The notes: a model not told the origin generated them from the sequence alone. A DNA stretch of 8,508 nt from Thiohalomonas sp. (GCA_023864145.1 JAIVER010000047.1:1-8508), one strand, 5' to 3'; counted from the stretch's first letter, positions 1-8,131 are shown. Program-made: numbers and translations.

Positions 1-114
1 TTTCGACAGAAAATTAATGAGTTTTTTGATGAAATTTTACCGAGCATTGAAAAATCATTAGATTCTCGAATTAATGATAATTTCCAAGTGTCCGATCCTG
101 CATTTTCAAGTTGA
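1..114 (+). CDS. IS630-family transposase, C-terminal fragment (5' end outside window)
   Basis: Frame 1 is open from the window edge to a TGA at 112-114 and gives 37 residues. They include the stretches NEFFDEILPSIEKSL and RINDNFQV. This resembles the C-terminal tail of IS630/Tc1-mariner-type DDE transposases, where a block of the type 'FF...LP' is followed by 'ITDNFRV/INDNFQ' just before the stop. The catalytic DDE residues would lie upstream, outside the window, so I cannot say whether the element is intact. Bases 115-236 between this stop and the next gene should contain the IS end, but I could not fix its terminal repeat because the other end is not visible. The gene converges on the sulfotransferase at 237-1178. 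The assignment rests on recall of the family tail, not on an alignment. Confidence 0.72.
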   Translation, partial: FRQKINEFFDEILPSIEKSLDSRINDNFQVSDPAFSS

Positions 115-198
115 TTAGGTATACAAACATCATGAGTTAGGAGAGTGGTCATGGGTATATACAGGGACTAACAAGGACATCCTTTGTTATTGGTCTAA

Positions 199-226
199 CA
201 GCTTGTTATCAATCTGAAGCAAGCTG
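199..226. repeat. 7-bp inverted repeat between convergent genes, possible weak terminator
   Basis: CAGCTTG at 199-205 is the exact reverse complement of CAAGCTG at 220-226, with a 14-base loop. It lies 11 bases beyond the stop of the last operon gene, between two convergent genes, where a terminator would be expected. However, neither strand shows a T-run after the stem and the loop is long, so it is not a standard intrinsic terminator. It could equally belong to the end of the IS element or be chance. Confidence 0.25.
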
Positions 227-236
227 ACTTATAGAA

Positions 237-1178
237 TTACCAATTACTGTCGTCATAATAGTGACTGGCGATCATTTCAGTTTTTAACTGAATTTCTTTT
301 ATTTCACTTGTCGAAAGTCTTTTTTTCCAATTCATAATGTTCTCTCGACTGTTTCTGACAAACTCATTATCAAATTGTTGTTCTACAGGATTGTGTCCAC
401 CACTGGTTTTTATAATTTCTTCTCGGGCACTGTTTGTAAAATCAAGATTAAGATTGTTGTAGATTTTCTGGTATTGATCAATGGGAGATATTGATAAATC
501 TTCATGGCGAATATAACTCCAGTTAGGATGTTTTTCTTTATACTGAAGGATTGTGTGATGAAAGCAGTTCCAGAGTAAGATACTCTGTTCAATGATATCA
601 TGTTCTTTCCTGGCATAATCATGAATTTGAGACTCAAACGGCTGTAAATAATCTTCAATTAATAGAGGTTGATTAACAAAGTTATTGAAATCAAATTGCC
701 AGTTCTTAATTTTCAGACTTGAACAAAATGCAGCTGGATGACGTATCATCATGACAACATCCATTTGATAAGTATCGTATAACCACTCTGCAGAGAAAAA
801 AGCGATTGGATCTTTTATTAGTGCTCGATGTTGCATCCATTTATGCCATAAAAAATGACTTTTGTCACGCAGGATACTACCAATATTGTCAACCTTAGTT
901 ATTCGATTGACGTTAAACCAGAATGGGTACTCAAAATTTATAACTTCGTCGATTGTTTTTCTATAGCTGTCTTCATTTTCTTTGCAGATATGTAAAAAGT
1001 TATGGTCAAAGGCTTTTGAATTAACAGATAGTGGTAGTTTAATGTTAAAGGGTTCAAATATATAGCCCACATTCGGTGCTTTAGTTATCATTCTACCAGC
1101 CCAGGTAGAACCGGAGCGGTGTGAACCTGTCAATAGAATGGGTTTTTTATTTGCACTGCTTGTCAGTTGAGTCTTCAT
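237..1178 (-). CDS. PAPS-dependent sulfotransferase (313 aa), last gene of the operon
   Basis: Predicted cytoplasmic enzyme that moves a sulfuryl group from PAPS to a hydroxyl or amino group; here a sugar of the polysaccharide is the likely acceptor (inferred from the neighbours). The 5'-phosphosulfate-binding loop is at residues 17-31 (TGSHRSGSTW, with R21, S22, S24 and T25). The 3'-phosphate-binding motif is RHPAAFCSSLK at 146-156 (R146, S153/S154). Other blocks I associate with a bacterial sulfotransferase family are KDPIAFFSAEWL (122-133) and RHEDLS (224-229). The length fits a complete single-domain enzyme. There is no signal peptide or membrane helix. The ATG at 1176-1178 has AGGA six bases upstream. 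It follows the second sulfotransferase gene after 75 bases with no evident terminator, so co-transcription is likely. The two enzymes share little beyond the cofactor motifs, which argues against a recent tandem duplication. The acceptor cannot be deduced from the sequence. Confidence 0.88.
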   Translation of the reverse strand: MKTQLTSSANKKPILLTGSHRSGSTWAGRMITKAPNVGYIFEPFNIKLPLSVNSKAFDHNFLHICKENEDSYRKTIDEVINFEYPFWFNVNRITKVDNIGSILRDKSHFLWHKWMQHRALIKDPIAFFSAEWLYDTYQMDVVMMIRHPAAFCSSLKIKNWQFDFNNFVNQPLLIEDYLQPFESQIHDYARKEHDIIEQSILLWNCFHHTILQYKEKHPNWSYIRHEDLSISPIDQYQKIYNNLNLDFTNSAREEIIKTSGGHNPVEQQFDNEFVRNSRENIMNWKKRLSTSEIKEIQLKTEMIASHYYDDSNW

Positions 1179-1253
1179 AATAGTTCCTGATTCAATTTCT
1201 GATTATCATTATGTTCTATCGGAAAGATTGGTATATTGTTTTCATATTTCTTT

Positions 1254-2180
1254 TTAAAATTCAGACCATGGAACGCAAGATTTAGTCAGGTTTTCCAACT
1301 GTTTAATGTCTGATGAAAAATGATTCATTAATAGCTGTCGTGCAGTTTTTGATGGTCCCTGTACTTCTTTGTTTTTTCGTATATTCATTTGTTCATACCA
1401 ATAGTTGATGTTTCCACGAGTTTCGGATGGTATGCGAGCCCAGATAAGACGGAAAATAAAATTTTGTTTGATCGATTCTTTCCATGCGTTAGGAATGAGA
1501 ACTTTATTTCCTCCCTGATGATATTTTTTTCCTAAATTATCCGGGGTGAATGAATTCTTAAAGCCAAGAAAATGGATCACTTTATTGATACTTTTTTGTG
1601 GTTCGTTCATCAATTCATCCATATATAAAACTAACATTTGTTCAGCAGGAAAAAATGTTCTGTATTGTGATAGAATTCGACCATATTCACTCCATACACA
1701 GTAAAAATTATTGTCTTTTGTGCTTGATTTGGTATAACCATTTTCATGTTCAGGTGGTGTTTCATTCCGGTACTGCTCCAGGTGTTCATCCTTTAATAAG
1801 TGATGAACGGTTTCATCAAAATTTCGTGTTTCAATTTCACGACGTACAGACATTGTGTAATGAGAATAGGTGCGTTCAATAGGATTGCGTAAAATAGCGA
1901 TAAGACGTGTATTAGGGTTTTGTTTTGCAATTCTTTGAGCCGCTCTGGGATCGCCCATGTACTGTGGTGTGGCTGTTCCCCAGAGTTTATTTTCAGGTGC
2001 ATTTTTAAAATATTGTTGTGTGAATTTTTTCCAGCCATTACTATAGAGTTTTTCATGACTAAAAAAAGGAGCTTCTTTGTCACGAGGCATATGAATGTCG
2101 GGATGCTCAATGAGATATTTAAATAATGATGTCGTGGCTGATTTTTGTGCACCGATTATAATAAAATCAAGTTGTTTCAT
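1254..2180 (-). CDS. PAPS-dependent sulfotransferase, heparan-sulfotransferase-like (308 aa)
   Basis: A second sulfotransferase of the Sulfotransfer_1 type, closest in its motifs to the carbohydrate (heparan sulfate/NDST-like) branch. The 5'-PSB motif is at residues 8-27, IIGAQKSATTSLF followed by KYLIEHP, with the catalytic-type lysine K13. KEAPFF (35-40) matches the 'K(E)P.FF' element of that branch. The 3'-phosphate-binding motif is LRNPIERTYSHY (97-108, R98 and S106). SEYGRILSQYRTFFP (164-178) and LVLYMDEL (183-190) complete the expected order, so the enzyme looks intact. No signal peptide is present, so it should act in the cytoplasm, before export. The ATG at 2178-2180 lies inside the 3' end of the flippase gene (14-base overlap) and has the best ribosome-binding site of the window, GAGGAG six bases upstream. 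Position next to the flippase suggests that a lipid-linked repeat unit is the substrate (inference). Confidence 0.9.
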   Translation of the reverse strand: MKQLDFIIIGAQKSATTSLFKYLIEHPDIHMPRDKEAPFFSHEKLYSNGWKKFTQQYFKNAPENKLWGTATPQYMGDPRAAQRIAKQNPNTRLIAILRNPIERTYSHYTMSVRREIETRNFDETVHHLLKDEHLEQYRNETPPEHENGYTKSSTKDNNFYCVWSEYGRILSQYRTFFPAEQMLVLYMDELMNEPQKSINKVIHFLGFKNSFTPDNLGKKYHQGGNKVLIPNAWKESIKQNFIFRLIWARIPSETRGNINYWYEQMNIRKNKEVQGPSKTARQLLMNHFSSDIKQLENLTKSCVPWSEF

Positions 2181-3525
2181 TATGATCTCCTCTCTTTTCC
2201 AATTGGTTTATAACATAATGTGCAAAGATTAATGATGAAATATTTTTAATTGCAATGCCTATGGCATAGACAGTTGTTACCCCTAAAATGCCATAATGAT
2301 TTCCTGAGAGAAATATAAATGGCAATATAAATATAAAGGTAGAAAATAGTATAAGCAGTTCGCTTTTTTCATTATGAGTCATCAGCAGAAAATAGCCGCT
2401 TAAACCTGTGGCTGAATTAATCAAGTGTGAAACTGCAAGGATCAAAAGAAGGTTTTTTGCATCAATAAATTCCTCACCAAAAACTGATAAAATAGCTTCT
2501 GGAAAAATTACAAAGGTGATGAAAAAAGGTAGATAAGCAATTAATGAATACCATTGTGAATGCTTTAATTCCTTCTTAAGAGATTGAATGCTATTGTTTT
2601 TAAATAAACTAATAAACTGAGGACCAAAGAGTGCAGACAAACTGACTAAAATAGTTGTTGATAAGATAACCAATCTAAAAGCAACACCAAATAATCCAAT
2701 TTCTTCCGTTGTTACAAATTGAGGTAAAATGAAAACAGGTAAATTAGTAAACCAAATATTTATGATCATGCTACACCATATAAATAACATTGAGCGTTTT
2801 AAACCATGAATTTTATTAACCTCCTCATTGGTGATCACACATTGTTTGATTTTGGTTTTGATCTGCTTAATCCAAAAGATGTAAAGTAAAATGACCACCA
2901 ATGCCAGGCTTGAAATATGTATTGTTATTAGTGTTTCAGGTGTTCCAATTGATGTAATAATTTTTGTTAAGCCAATGCTGAGAAGAACAAAAAAAGGCAG
3001 TATTGCAGACTCTGATAGAATACCAAGATTGGTCAACCCAATGGCCTTAAGAGCCACAGAAATAATACGAATTGATAAATAAAGTATTGCTGCTATTGCT
3101 GCATACTTGAGAATATATGCATCTTCAATGTTGTTTAAAAAAAAATCTGACAATTCATGAGAGCTTAAAATAAAAGGGGTTGCAAGTAATAGACTTGATA
3201 TGATGCCGAGTAATAAGTACTGCTTAAGAATGATGCTGATTTGTTGATATTTTTGTTCGTTTTTATAAGTTGAAATCTTGCGCATAGTATAGACAGGCAG
3301 TCCAAGACTTGTGACATCAGCGAGCATAACCATGCAGGTCGAGTAGATATGATAGACTCCCATTCCTTTTACACCAAATAATTGACCGATGACAATGTTA
3401 ACGGAAAATTGAAGAACAACCCCAATACCTCGACAAAATAAGGCCCAAAAAACTCGACGCGACTTGTTTGAAGTGATGTGCTTAGTAAGATTCATTGAGT
3501 TAATGTTAAACCTATGCTCCGCCAT
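2167..3525 (-). CDS. Wzx-type polysaccharide flippase (452 aa, MOP superfamily)
   Basis: Predicted inner-membrane protein that flips lipid-linked oligosaccharide repeat units to the periplasm. Nearly the whole length is hydrophobic, with about 12 membrane segments. The first spans residues ~27-50, and others run ~104-120, ~140-158, ~205-218, ~327-341, ~389-405 and ~410-436. GVKGMGVYHIYS followed by SLGLPVYTMRKIS (51-85) matches the Polysacc_synt N-terminal pattern 'G..G.G.Y.....SLGLP......'. FGEEF followed by an alanine and a leucine-rich helix (349-363) is the usual late Wzx hallmark. The length is normal. The ATG at 3523-3525 overlaps the wzz 3' end by 14 bases, with only AAAGG close to it. 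The ATG at residue 11 (3493-3495) is an alternative that would remove the overlap, but has no better ribosome-binding site. The repeat-unit structure cannot be inferred. Gene-level specificity is too low for a firm symbol, though wzx is the functional class. Confidence 0.88.
   Translation of the reverse strand: MAEHRFNINSMNLTKHITSNKSRRVFWALFCRGIGVVLQFSVNIVIGQLFGVKGMGVYHIYSTCMVMLADVTSLGLPVYTMRKISTYKNEQKYQQISIILKQYLLLGIISSLLLATPFILSSHELSDFFLNNIEDAYILKYAAIAAILYLSIRIISVALKAIGLTNLGILSESAILPFFVLLSIGLTKIITSIGTPETLITIHISSLALVVILLYIFWIKQIKTKIKQCVITNEEVNKIHGLKRSMLFIWCSMIINIWFTNLPVFILPQFVTTEEIGLFGVAFRLVILSTTILVSLSALFGPQFISLFKNNSIQSLKKELKHSQWYSLIAYLPFFITFVIFPEAILSVFGEEFIDAKNLLLILAVSHLINSATGLSGYFLLMTHNEKSELLILFSTFIFILPFIFLSGNHYGILGVTTVYAIGIAIKNISSLIFAHYVINQLEKRGDHNETT
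2187..2192 (-). promoter_or_regulatory. Strong ribosome binding site inside the flippase 3' end
   Basis: On the minus strand GAGGAG (with the longer purine run GAGAGGAGA around it) sits six bases before the ATG at 2178-2180. It is inside the last codons of the flippase gene. This fixes the sulfotransferase start and would allow ribosomes finishing the flippase to re-initiate at once. The other genes of the operon have clearly weaker sites. Confidence 0.75.
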
Positions 3526-4450
3526 GACCTTTTTTTCTATAATCTCTTATTGATGTATTTATGCGTTTAAAAACAACCTGTCCGACTATAACGATGATAG
3601 AAAGCATAAAAACGCCAATAAATGTTAGAAGAGTCAGTTTCTTTTTTGCAGGGCTTGATTTATAAAGAGAGGGAATCGCTGGGTCAAGAACTTCTACTGC
3701 ATATTGTTCTTTACTGCTGGCAAGCATTTTTATAATCACTTGTGCTTCAATTAGGCGATAAAGTGATTTTTGCATTTCTAAAAAATCAGTTTGTTCAAGA
3801 GTCTTACGTAAGAAAGCAATTTTTTTGTCAGCACTATTAATGTCTGAAGTACGGCGGTACTGATTAAATTCTTTGACAAATTTATTTGCAATGTCTGCCG
3901 CAAGTTTTGGGTTTCCTAAGGTTATGTTGACAGTCATCAAATTGTTCTCTTTATTTCGATGGATTTTACAAATCTCTTCTTTAAATATTTCAGATGCCAG
4001 TATTAAATTGGGTTCAAAGTCTTCCTTCCATTGCTTTTTTTCTTTATCCCAGCGTTTGTGAAAAATAATGGGTAGCAATTCGTTGACATTAATAAATTTT
4101 AGAGTAAAGATATTTGAGCGCATTCTTGCAATCACCCTATCCTGATGATTATCATTAATTTTCTGAGTAATAAAATCCTGCTCTACTAATGTAATAGCTT
4201 CAGGTGCACGTCGGTTATCAGGTGAGACACCACCTAATTCATTAATTTTTACTAAGGCCACTCGTGCAAACGATTCGTACTTAACTGGTATTAAGTAAGT
4301 AAGCCCATACACTATTGATGCACAAAAAATTGAAATGAGAGAGATTTTATATTTGTTATTTAAAATCTTTGTGACATACTCAAGAAGATCAATTTCCTCA
4401 TCAATAATGTCTGACATCACTTTTTGATTTGTATTATTGTTTTCTGACAT
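3512..4450 (-). CDS. wzz: Wzz-type chain-length regulator, polysaccharide co-polymerase (312 aa)
   Basis: Inner-membrane protein that sets the chain length of a Wzy-made polysaccharide. It has the typical two-helix topology: cytoplasmic N-terminus with IDLLEYVTKILNNKY (20-34), first membrane helix ~36-54, a periplasmic region of about 215 residues, and second helix ~271-294. Before the second helix lies the proline-containing motif DPAIPSLYKSSPAKKKL (256-272), the characteristic PCP signature. RWDKEKKQW (133-141) fits a block I recall from OtnB-like members. No C-terminal Walker A/B kinase region follows, so this is not a Wzc/BY-kinase protein. It starts 13 bases after the exporter stop. The ATG at 4448-4450 has only a weak purine-rich region upstream; the internal ATG at residue 12 has no better site. 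The order exporter-Wzz matches the otnA-otnB pair of Vibrio capsule loci (from memory). Confidence 0.88.
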   Translation of the reverse strand: MSENNNTNQKVMSDIIDEEIDLLEYVTKILNNKYKISLISIFCASIVYGLTYLIPVKYESFARVALVKINELGGVSPDNRRAPEAITLVEQDFITQKINDNHQDRVIARMRSNIFTLKFINVNELLPIIFHKRWDKEKKQWKEDFEPNLILASEIFKEEICKIHRNKENNLMTVNITLGNPKLAADIANKFVKEFNQYRRTSDINSADKKIAFLRKTLEQTDFLEMQKSLYRLIEAQVIIKMLASSKEQYAVEVLDPAIPSLYKSSPAKKKLTLLTFIGVFMLSIIVIVGQVVFKRINTSIRDYRKKGHGGA

Positions 4451-4463
4451 TTTAATTCACTTA

Positions 4464-7292
4464 CTATAATAAGGCTGATATGCCAGCTGCAGAAAGTGTC
4501 AGACGAAAAATGATTTGTGTCCAACTCTGTAAAGTTTCACTGTTATTACTTCTGTCTATTTCTATAGGAACATAAATGCTGGCACCTGGTTTTAGTTCAA
4601 TATTCTTCCAGGAACCAAACCAGCTATTTTTACGTACTGAAAGGACATCACCATTGGCTTGAACAACATAAGCATGAGCATTGTTAGCCAGTTTGGTTGC
4701 ACCTCCACTCAGGTCAATATAATCCTGGCTACCATGATTTTTGTTATATACATGAGTAGTGGAATGGTAGACTTCACCGAAGACAGAAACCTCATAAGCG
4801 AGTTCAGGTACATTTAATTTGTCACCATTTTCTAGTAATATATTTGCTTCTTCATCACACAGAGGTACTTTATCCATGTCAATGGTTATTCTTCCCGATG
4901 CTTTAGCCATTTTTAATTGTTTTATAACCGAATTGATCTCATGCATTTCTTCTTCAGCAGGCATTTTTTCATCATTTTTTGCAGAGGGAGATAAGTAAAG
5001 TTTAACTAATAAATCATCCATTTCTCCTTGTACTCTTGCCAGTGATTTCTGCTGTTTTTTCTGTACACTCAGACGAGTGAATACTGATCCAAAGGGATAG
5101 GCTTTATTTGTTAAACCGCCTGCACGTTGTAGAACACTGCATAATGTTTCATTGTTATCAATGGGGTATTTACCTGGAAAACGTACTTCACCTAAGAGTT
5201 CAACAAACTTTTTTTCCTGCCATTGTGGCTTCTTATGAAGGGTCAAATGATCATGAGCCTGAAGAACAATATCGGACTGAATACTATTTTTATGAATCTT
5301 ATCAAGATCAATATATTGGTGTTCAGTAATTTGATATTGGCCATCAATCAATTTGTAACGAGTTAATTCAGCACTGATTCCATAGGATGATTCATTAAGT
5401 CCACCAGCAGCTTTAATTAATTGAGAAACACGCATTCCTGGCTCAAGAGGATAGTTGCCCTGATGACTTATTTTTCCTTCAATAGAAACAACTGGAGTGA
5501 GTTGACCATAAGGTGTTTCTTGCTGTAATTGTTGTATATGAGTTTCAATGAGTTTGGAACGATTTAATTTTGAGTTGAAAACATAAACCACATCCTCAGG
5601 GTGAATAATGGGGTTCCACTCTGATGAAGGGTGTCTCTTCGATTTATTAATATCCAATGAAAATAATTCAACTTTATTATCAGGATATTTTTTTCGGGCA
5701 ATTAAGACATAAGCTAGATCGGTACCTGGTTGTATTCCACCAACAACGTTAAAAACATCTAACAGGCGGGCAGCGTATTGTAATGGAAAAGTACCTGTGT
5801 TTTTAACATAACCTTTGATGCTAAAAATCATAGGAGGGTATTCAGGTGTACTTTGAATGCGTAAATCCTGCACCAGTCTTGATACCTTTTTTTCACGATT
5901 GTCTGATAAGTCAAATAGAATGATTTCGTCTCTGCGCTTTAGTTTTAGATCAGATTTTGAGCCCGGTTTGTTCAGTACTTTTTCTAAATCAATATACCGA
6001 CTTTCGATACGACGTTCCTGACGTAACTCACGACGTAAAATTGCAAACTTTGTATCAGCATTCTGTTGTAGTTGAGCTGATGAAGTAATAATGTCGGATA
6101 TGCGCATATTATTTTTAAACTGATAGCCACCCGGTTGCGTAGCATGCCCACTTAAAAGGACAACATCGTCAATCAAATCTTTAACTGGAAAAATTCGGAT
6201 AAGATCTCCAGATTTGATGCGAATTTTTTGTGTCTTATTGGCAACTTTAGACAGACTAATCAGTGTATGATATTGAGCATTTTTAATACGCTCAATATGA
6301 GAGGATTCCAGAGAAGCCGTTGGTAGCAAACCACCTGCTAGTTTAATGATTTCTGAAAATGTTTCCTGACCTTTAAATTCATAAATAGCAGGTCGCTGTA
6401 CTTCTCCACCCACACCCACAGTCTGACCAATAGCAGGAACAAAAATCACATCGCCATGAGCAAGTTTTGTATCAGAACGAGTATTTCCATGAAGTAATAC
6501 ATTGTATAAATCAAAGTGAGATATTATTTTTCCATTGCGTTTGAGTTGAATGTTTCTCAGAGTGCCTGTACGTTTAACACCGCCACTGACCAATAGGGCA
6601 TTCATCAAATTGGTGAGTCCTGAAATAGTATAACGTCCAGGATTAACGACATCACCGACAATCATTATGTTGATGGTTCTTATCTCACCCATGGTTATGG
6701 CTGCCTGGGTGCCAAAAATTTGTTTTTCAAATTTATTTTTCAGATTGTCTTTGACTTCTTGAAAGCTCAAACCCGAGACTGAAACAGGGCCAATGCTCGG
6801 TACAAGAATTTTACCTTCTCTGGTTACGACCAGCTTGTACTCGACATTTGTTTTTCCATAAAGCTGAACAACAATGGCATCACCAGGGCCGATGGCATAA
6901 TCAGGTGGAACGGGAATGTTAGTTACAGGAACAAATGTCGTTGGCACATTGCTAAAGAGATCATAACCAAATTGCTCAAGAGTGGGTTGGATGACCTGTT
7001 TTTGAATCTTCTCTTCTAATGAGATGGTTGTTAATTTTTCAGCGATATTTTTTTCAATTTCAGAAGGCATTGAATTTAAAACCTTTGCTGTTTCTGATAT
7101 TAATAGCGGTTGAGAAACTTTGGGTGATACTTGTTGCAAGTCCTGGCCAGATGGTGATGCTTGATGATAGTTTTTTTGTTGCTCTAAAGACAATGAATCA
7201 AGCATTGGAATAGCTTTAGCAGTATATAAGTTTGAATTTACAAAAAGGCTTAATGTTAATATGAAACTGGATATAATCTGTCTTTTTTTCAT
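4464..7292 (-). CDS. Large SLBB-domain polysaccharide export protein, OtnA/WbfF-like (942 aa)
   Basis: Predicted outer-membrane exporter (OPX/Wza family) that carries polysaccharide through the periplasm and outer membrane. Residues 1-27 form a Sec signal peptide (MKKRQ, a hydrophobic core, then TAKA). It has no lipobox cysteine, unlike Wza. The Poly_export domain lies at ~128-205, with DYAIGPGDAIVVQLYG at 131-146. About seven SLBB-like units follow, each opening with a 'GxVxxPGxY...L...AGG'-type pattern, at ~208, 292, 377, 489, 601, 697 and 834. Clear examples are GDVVNPGRY (213-221) and GEVRFPGKY (701-709). Between units six and seven lies a charged helical insert (~742-800). Residues 921-942 form a hydrophobic or amphipathic C-terminal helix, possibly the outer-membrane-spanning segment as in Wza (inference). 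The size is far above Wza (about 380) and near OtnA/WbfF. The ATG at 7290-7292 has only a weak GAGA upstream. It follows the lipoprotein gene after 38 bases. Confidence 0.88.
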   Translation of the reverse strand: MKKRQIISSFILTLSLFVNSNLYTAKAIPMLDSLSLEQQKNYHQASPSGQDLQQVSPKVSQPLLISETAKVLNSMPSEIEKNIAEKLTTISLEEKIQKQVIQPTLEQFGYDLFSNVPTTFVPVTNIPVPPDYAIGPGDAIVVQLYGKTNVEYKLVVTREGKILVPSIGPVSVSGLSFQEVKDNLKNKFEKQIFGTQAAITMGEIRTINIMIVGDVVNPGRYTISGLTNLMNALLVSGGVKRTGTLRNIQLKRNGKIISHFDLYNVLLHGNTRSDTKLAHGDVIFVPAIGQTVGVGGEVQRPAIYEFKGQETFSEIIKLAGGLLPTASLESSHIERIKNAQYHTLISLSKVANKTQKIRIKSGDLIRIFPVKDLIDDVVLLSGHATQPGGYQFKNNMRISDIITSSAQLQQNADTKFAILRRELRQERRIESRYIDLEKVLNKPGSKSDLKLKRRDEIILFDLSDNREKKVSRLVQDLRIQSTPEYPPMIFSIKGYVKNTGTFPLQYAARLLDVFNVVGGIQPGTDLAYVLIARKKYPDNKVELFSLDINKSKRHPSSEWNPIIHPEDVVYVFNSKLNRSKLIETHIQQLQQETPYGQLTPVVSIEGKISHQGNYPLEPGMRVSQLIKAAGGLNESSYGISAELTRYKLIDGQYQITEHQYIDLDKIHKNSIQSDIVLQAHDHLTLHKKPQWQEKKFVELLGEVRFPGKYPIDNNETLCSVLQRAGGLTNKAYPFGSVFTRLSVQKKQQKSLARVQGEMDDLLVKLYLSPSAKNDEKMPAEEEMHEINSVIKQLKMAKASGRITIDMDKVPLCDEEANILLENGDKLNVPELAYEVSVFGEVYHSTTHVYNKNHGSQDYIDLSGGATKLANNAHAYVVQANGDVLSVRKNSWFGSWKNIELKPGASIYVPIEIDRSNNSETLQSWTQIIFRLTLSAAGISALL

Positions 7293-7330
7293 GATGATTT
7301 TCTCATTCTTAATGGAAATGTTTTATAAAA

Positions 7331-8131
7331 TTAAGAATTTGTAGTTGAAATAAGGTAACGAGGATTACTGGTTTTACTATTCCTTGGACAGCCATTCCAT
7401 GTAATTAATGTTTCTTTTTTGGTACTTGGGCATTGATCGAATTTATCATAAATGCCATCACCATCACTGTCTTTAGGTGGAGAAAAAAATATTTTTTCAA
7501 CCAGGTTAGCCATTTTATTCGGTGTTTTCAGGCTTTCTGAACTGATAGTTTCACCGCAATATTGAGGATTTATAAGACGTCTATTATCATGTATATTGTT
7601 AATGCCAATCATGTACAAACAAAAATTATCATCCTGTGTTGTTAATAGTCTTTCAGCTTCTGTTATTGAAAGACTATTGATTTCATTCCATTGAGATAAA
7701 AAAATAAAGGTTGTTGCATTGTAATTTATGTTCTGACTGTTGTAATAATTCAGAATTGAGGCCAGTGAATTTTCATTCCTCTGATTTTTTTGCAATGCAT
7801 TTATTTCACTGAACAGCACATGAGTTTGTTTGTAATTAATCGTTTTAGGCAGTGTCGCTAATAAGTGCTTTAATGTTTGATTGATGCTGTTTGGATCGTT
7901 TATGCCATCATCGGATAAAATGATCAGATGATTTGTTTTTTGTTGATTTGGGTTTGTCTTTATATGAACAGGTTTGAATAAAGGAACGGTAATCTTATGT
8001 CGATAATTATCACTTCGTGCCATAGGAGTGATTGGGCCCGGCAGAGATGAACATCCTGTTGATAATAAAACCACCAGAAATAGAATACCTGAAAGTAATC
8101 TCTGTTTGATTGTATTCGTTATTTCTCTCAT
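7331..8131 (-). CDS. Lipoprotein with vWA-like core and C-terminal thrombospondin-3-type Ca-binding segment
   Basis: Numbered from the ATG at 8129-8131 (266 aa). Residues 1-26 are a lipoprotein signal peptide ending LLSTGC, so C27 would be lipidated; SS follows, which favours the outer membrane. The middle looks like a degenerate von Willebrand A fold: strand HLIILSDDG (68-76), strand TTFIFLSQW (140-148), strand NFCLYMIGIN (169-178), then C192-G193 and VEKIFF (211-216). Next comes DSDGDGIYDKFDQCP (221-235) closing with NGCP (246-249), a thrombospondin type 3-like calcium-binding segment with acidic residues D221, D223, D225, D229, D232 and cysteines C234 and C248. In many OmpA-family proteins this same order leads into a peptidoglycan-binding OmpA domain; here the protein stops 17 residues later. 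Starts at TTG 8161 or ATG 8146 are possible. I prefer 8131 because its upstream ATGAGAAAA resembles that before the exporter gene and the signal peptide then has normal length. First gene of the operon; role unknown, possibly a partner of the exporter. Confidence 0.72.
   Translation of the reverse strand: MREITNTIKQRLLSGILFLVVLLSTGCSSLPGPITPMARSDNYRHKITVPLFKPVHIKTNPNQQKTNHLIILSDDGINDPNSINQTLKHLLATLPKTINYKQTHVLFSEINALQKNQRNENSLASILNYYNSQNINYNATTFIFLSQWNEINSLSITEAERLLTTQDDNFCLYMIGINNIHDNRRLINPQYCGETISSESLKTPNKMANLVEKIFFSPPKDSDGDGIYDKFDQCPSTKKETLITWNGCPRNSKTSNPRYLISTTNS

Noticed and set aside
115..236. Search for the IS630 terminal repeat and TA duplication
   Set aside because: Several TA dinucleotides and a loose GTATAC/GTATATAC pair are present, but without the other IS end no boundary can be supported.
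410..658. Minus-strand open frame of 82 codons
   Set aside because: It lies inside the last sulfotransferase in another frame, with no recognisable domain.
1598..1882. Plus-strand open frame of 94 codons
   Set aside because: It lies wholly inside the sulfotransferase gene on the other strand, has no ribosome-binding site, and its product is low-complexity and unlike any known family.
1793..2152. Minus-strand open frame of 119 codons
   Set aside because: It is an out-of-frame reading of the sulfotransferase whose own frame carries clear PAPS-binding motifs; no independent support.
3512..4450. Bacterial tyrosine kinase (Wzc-type) reading of the Wzz gene
   Set aside because: The protein ends about 18 residues after the second membrane helix, with no Walker A/B motifs or tyrosine cluster.
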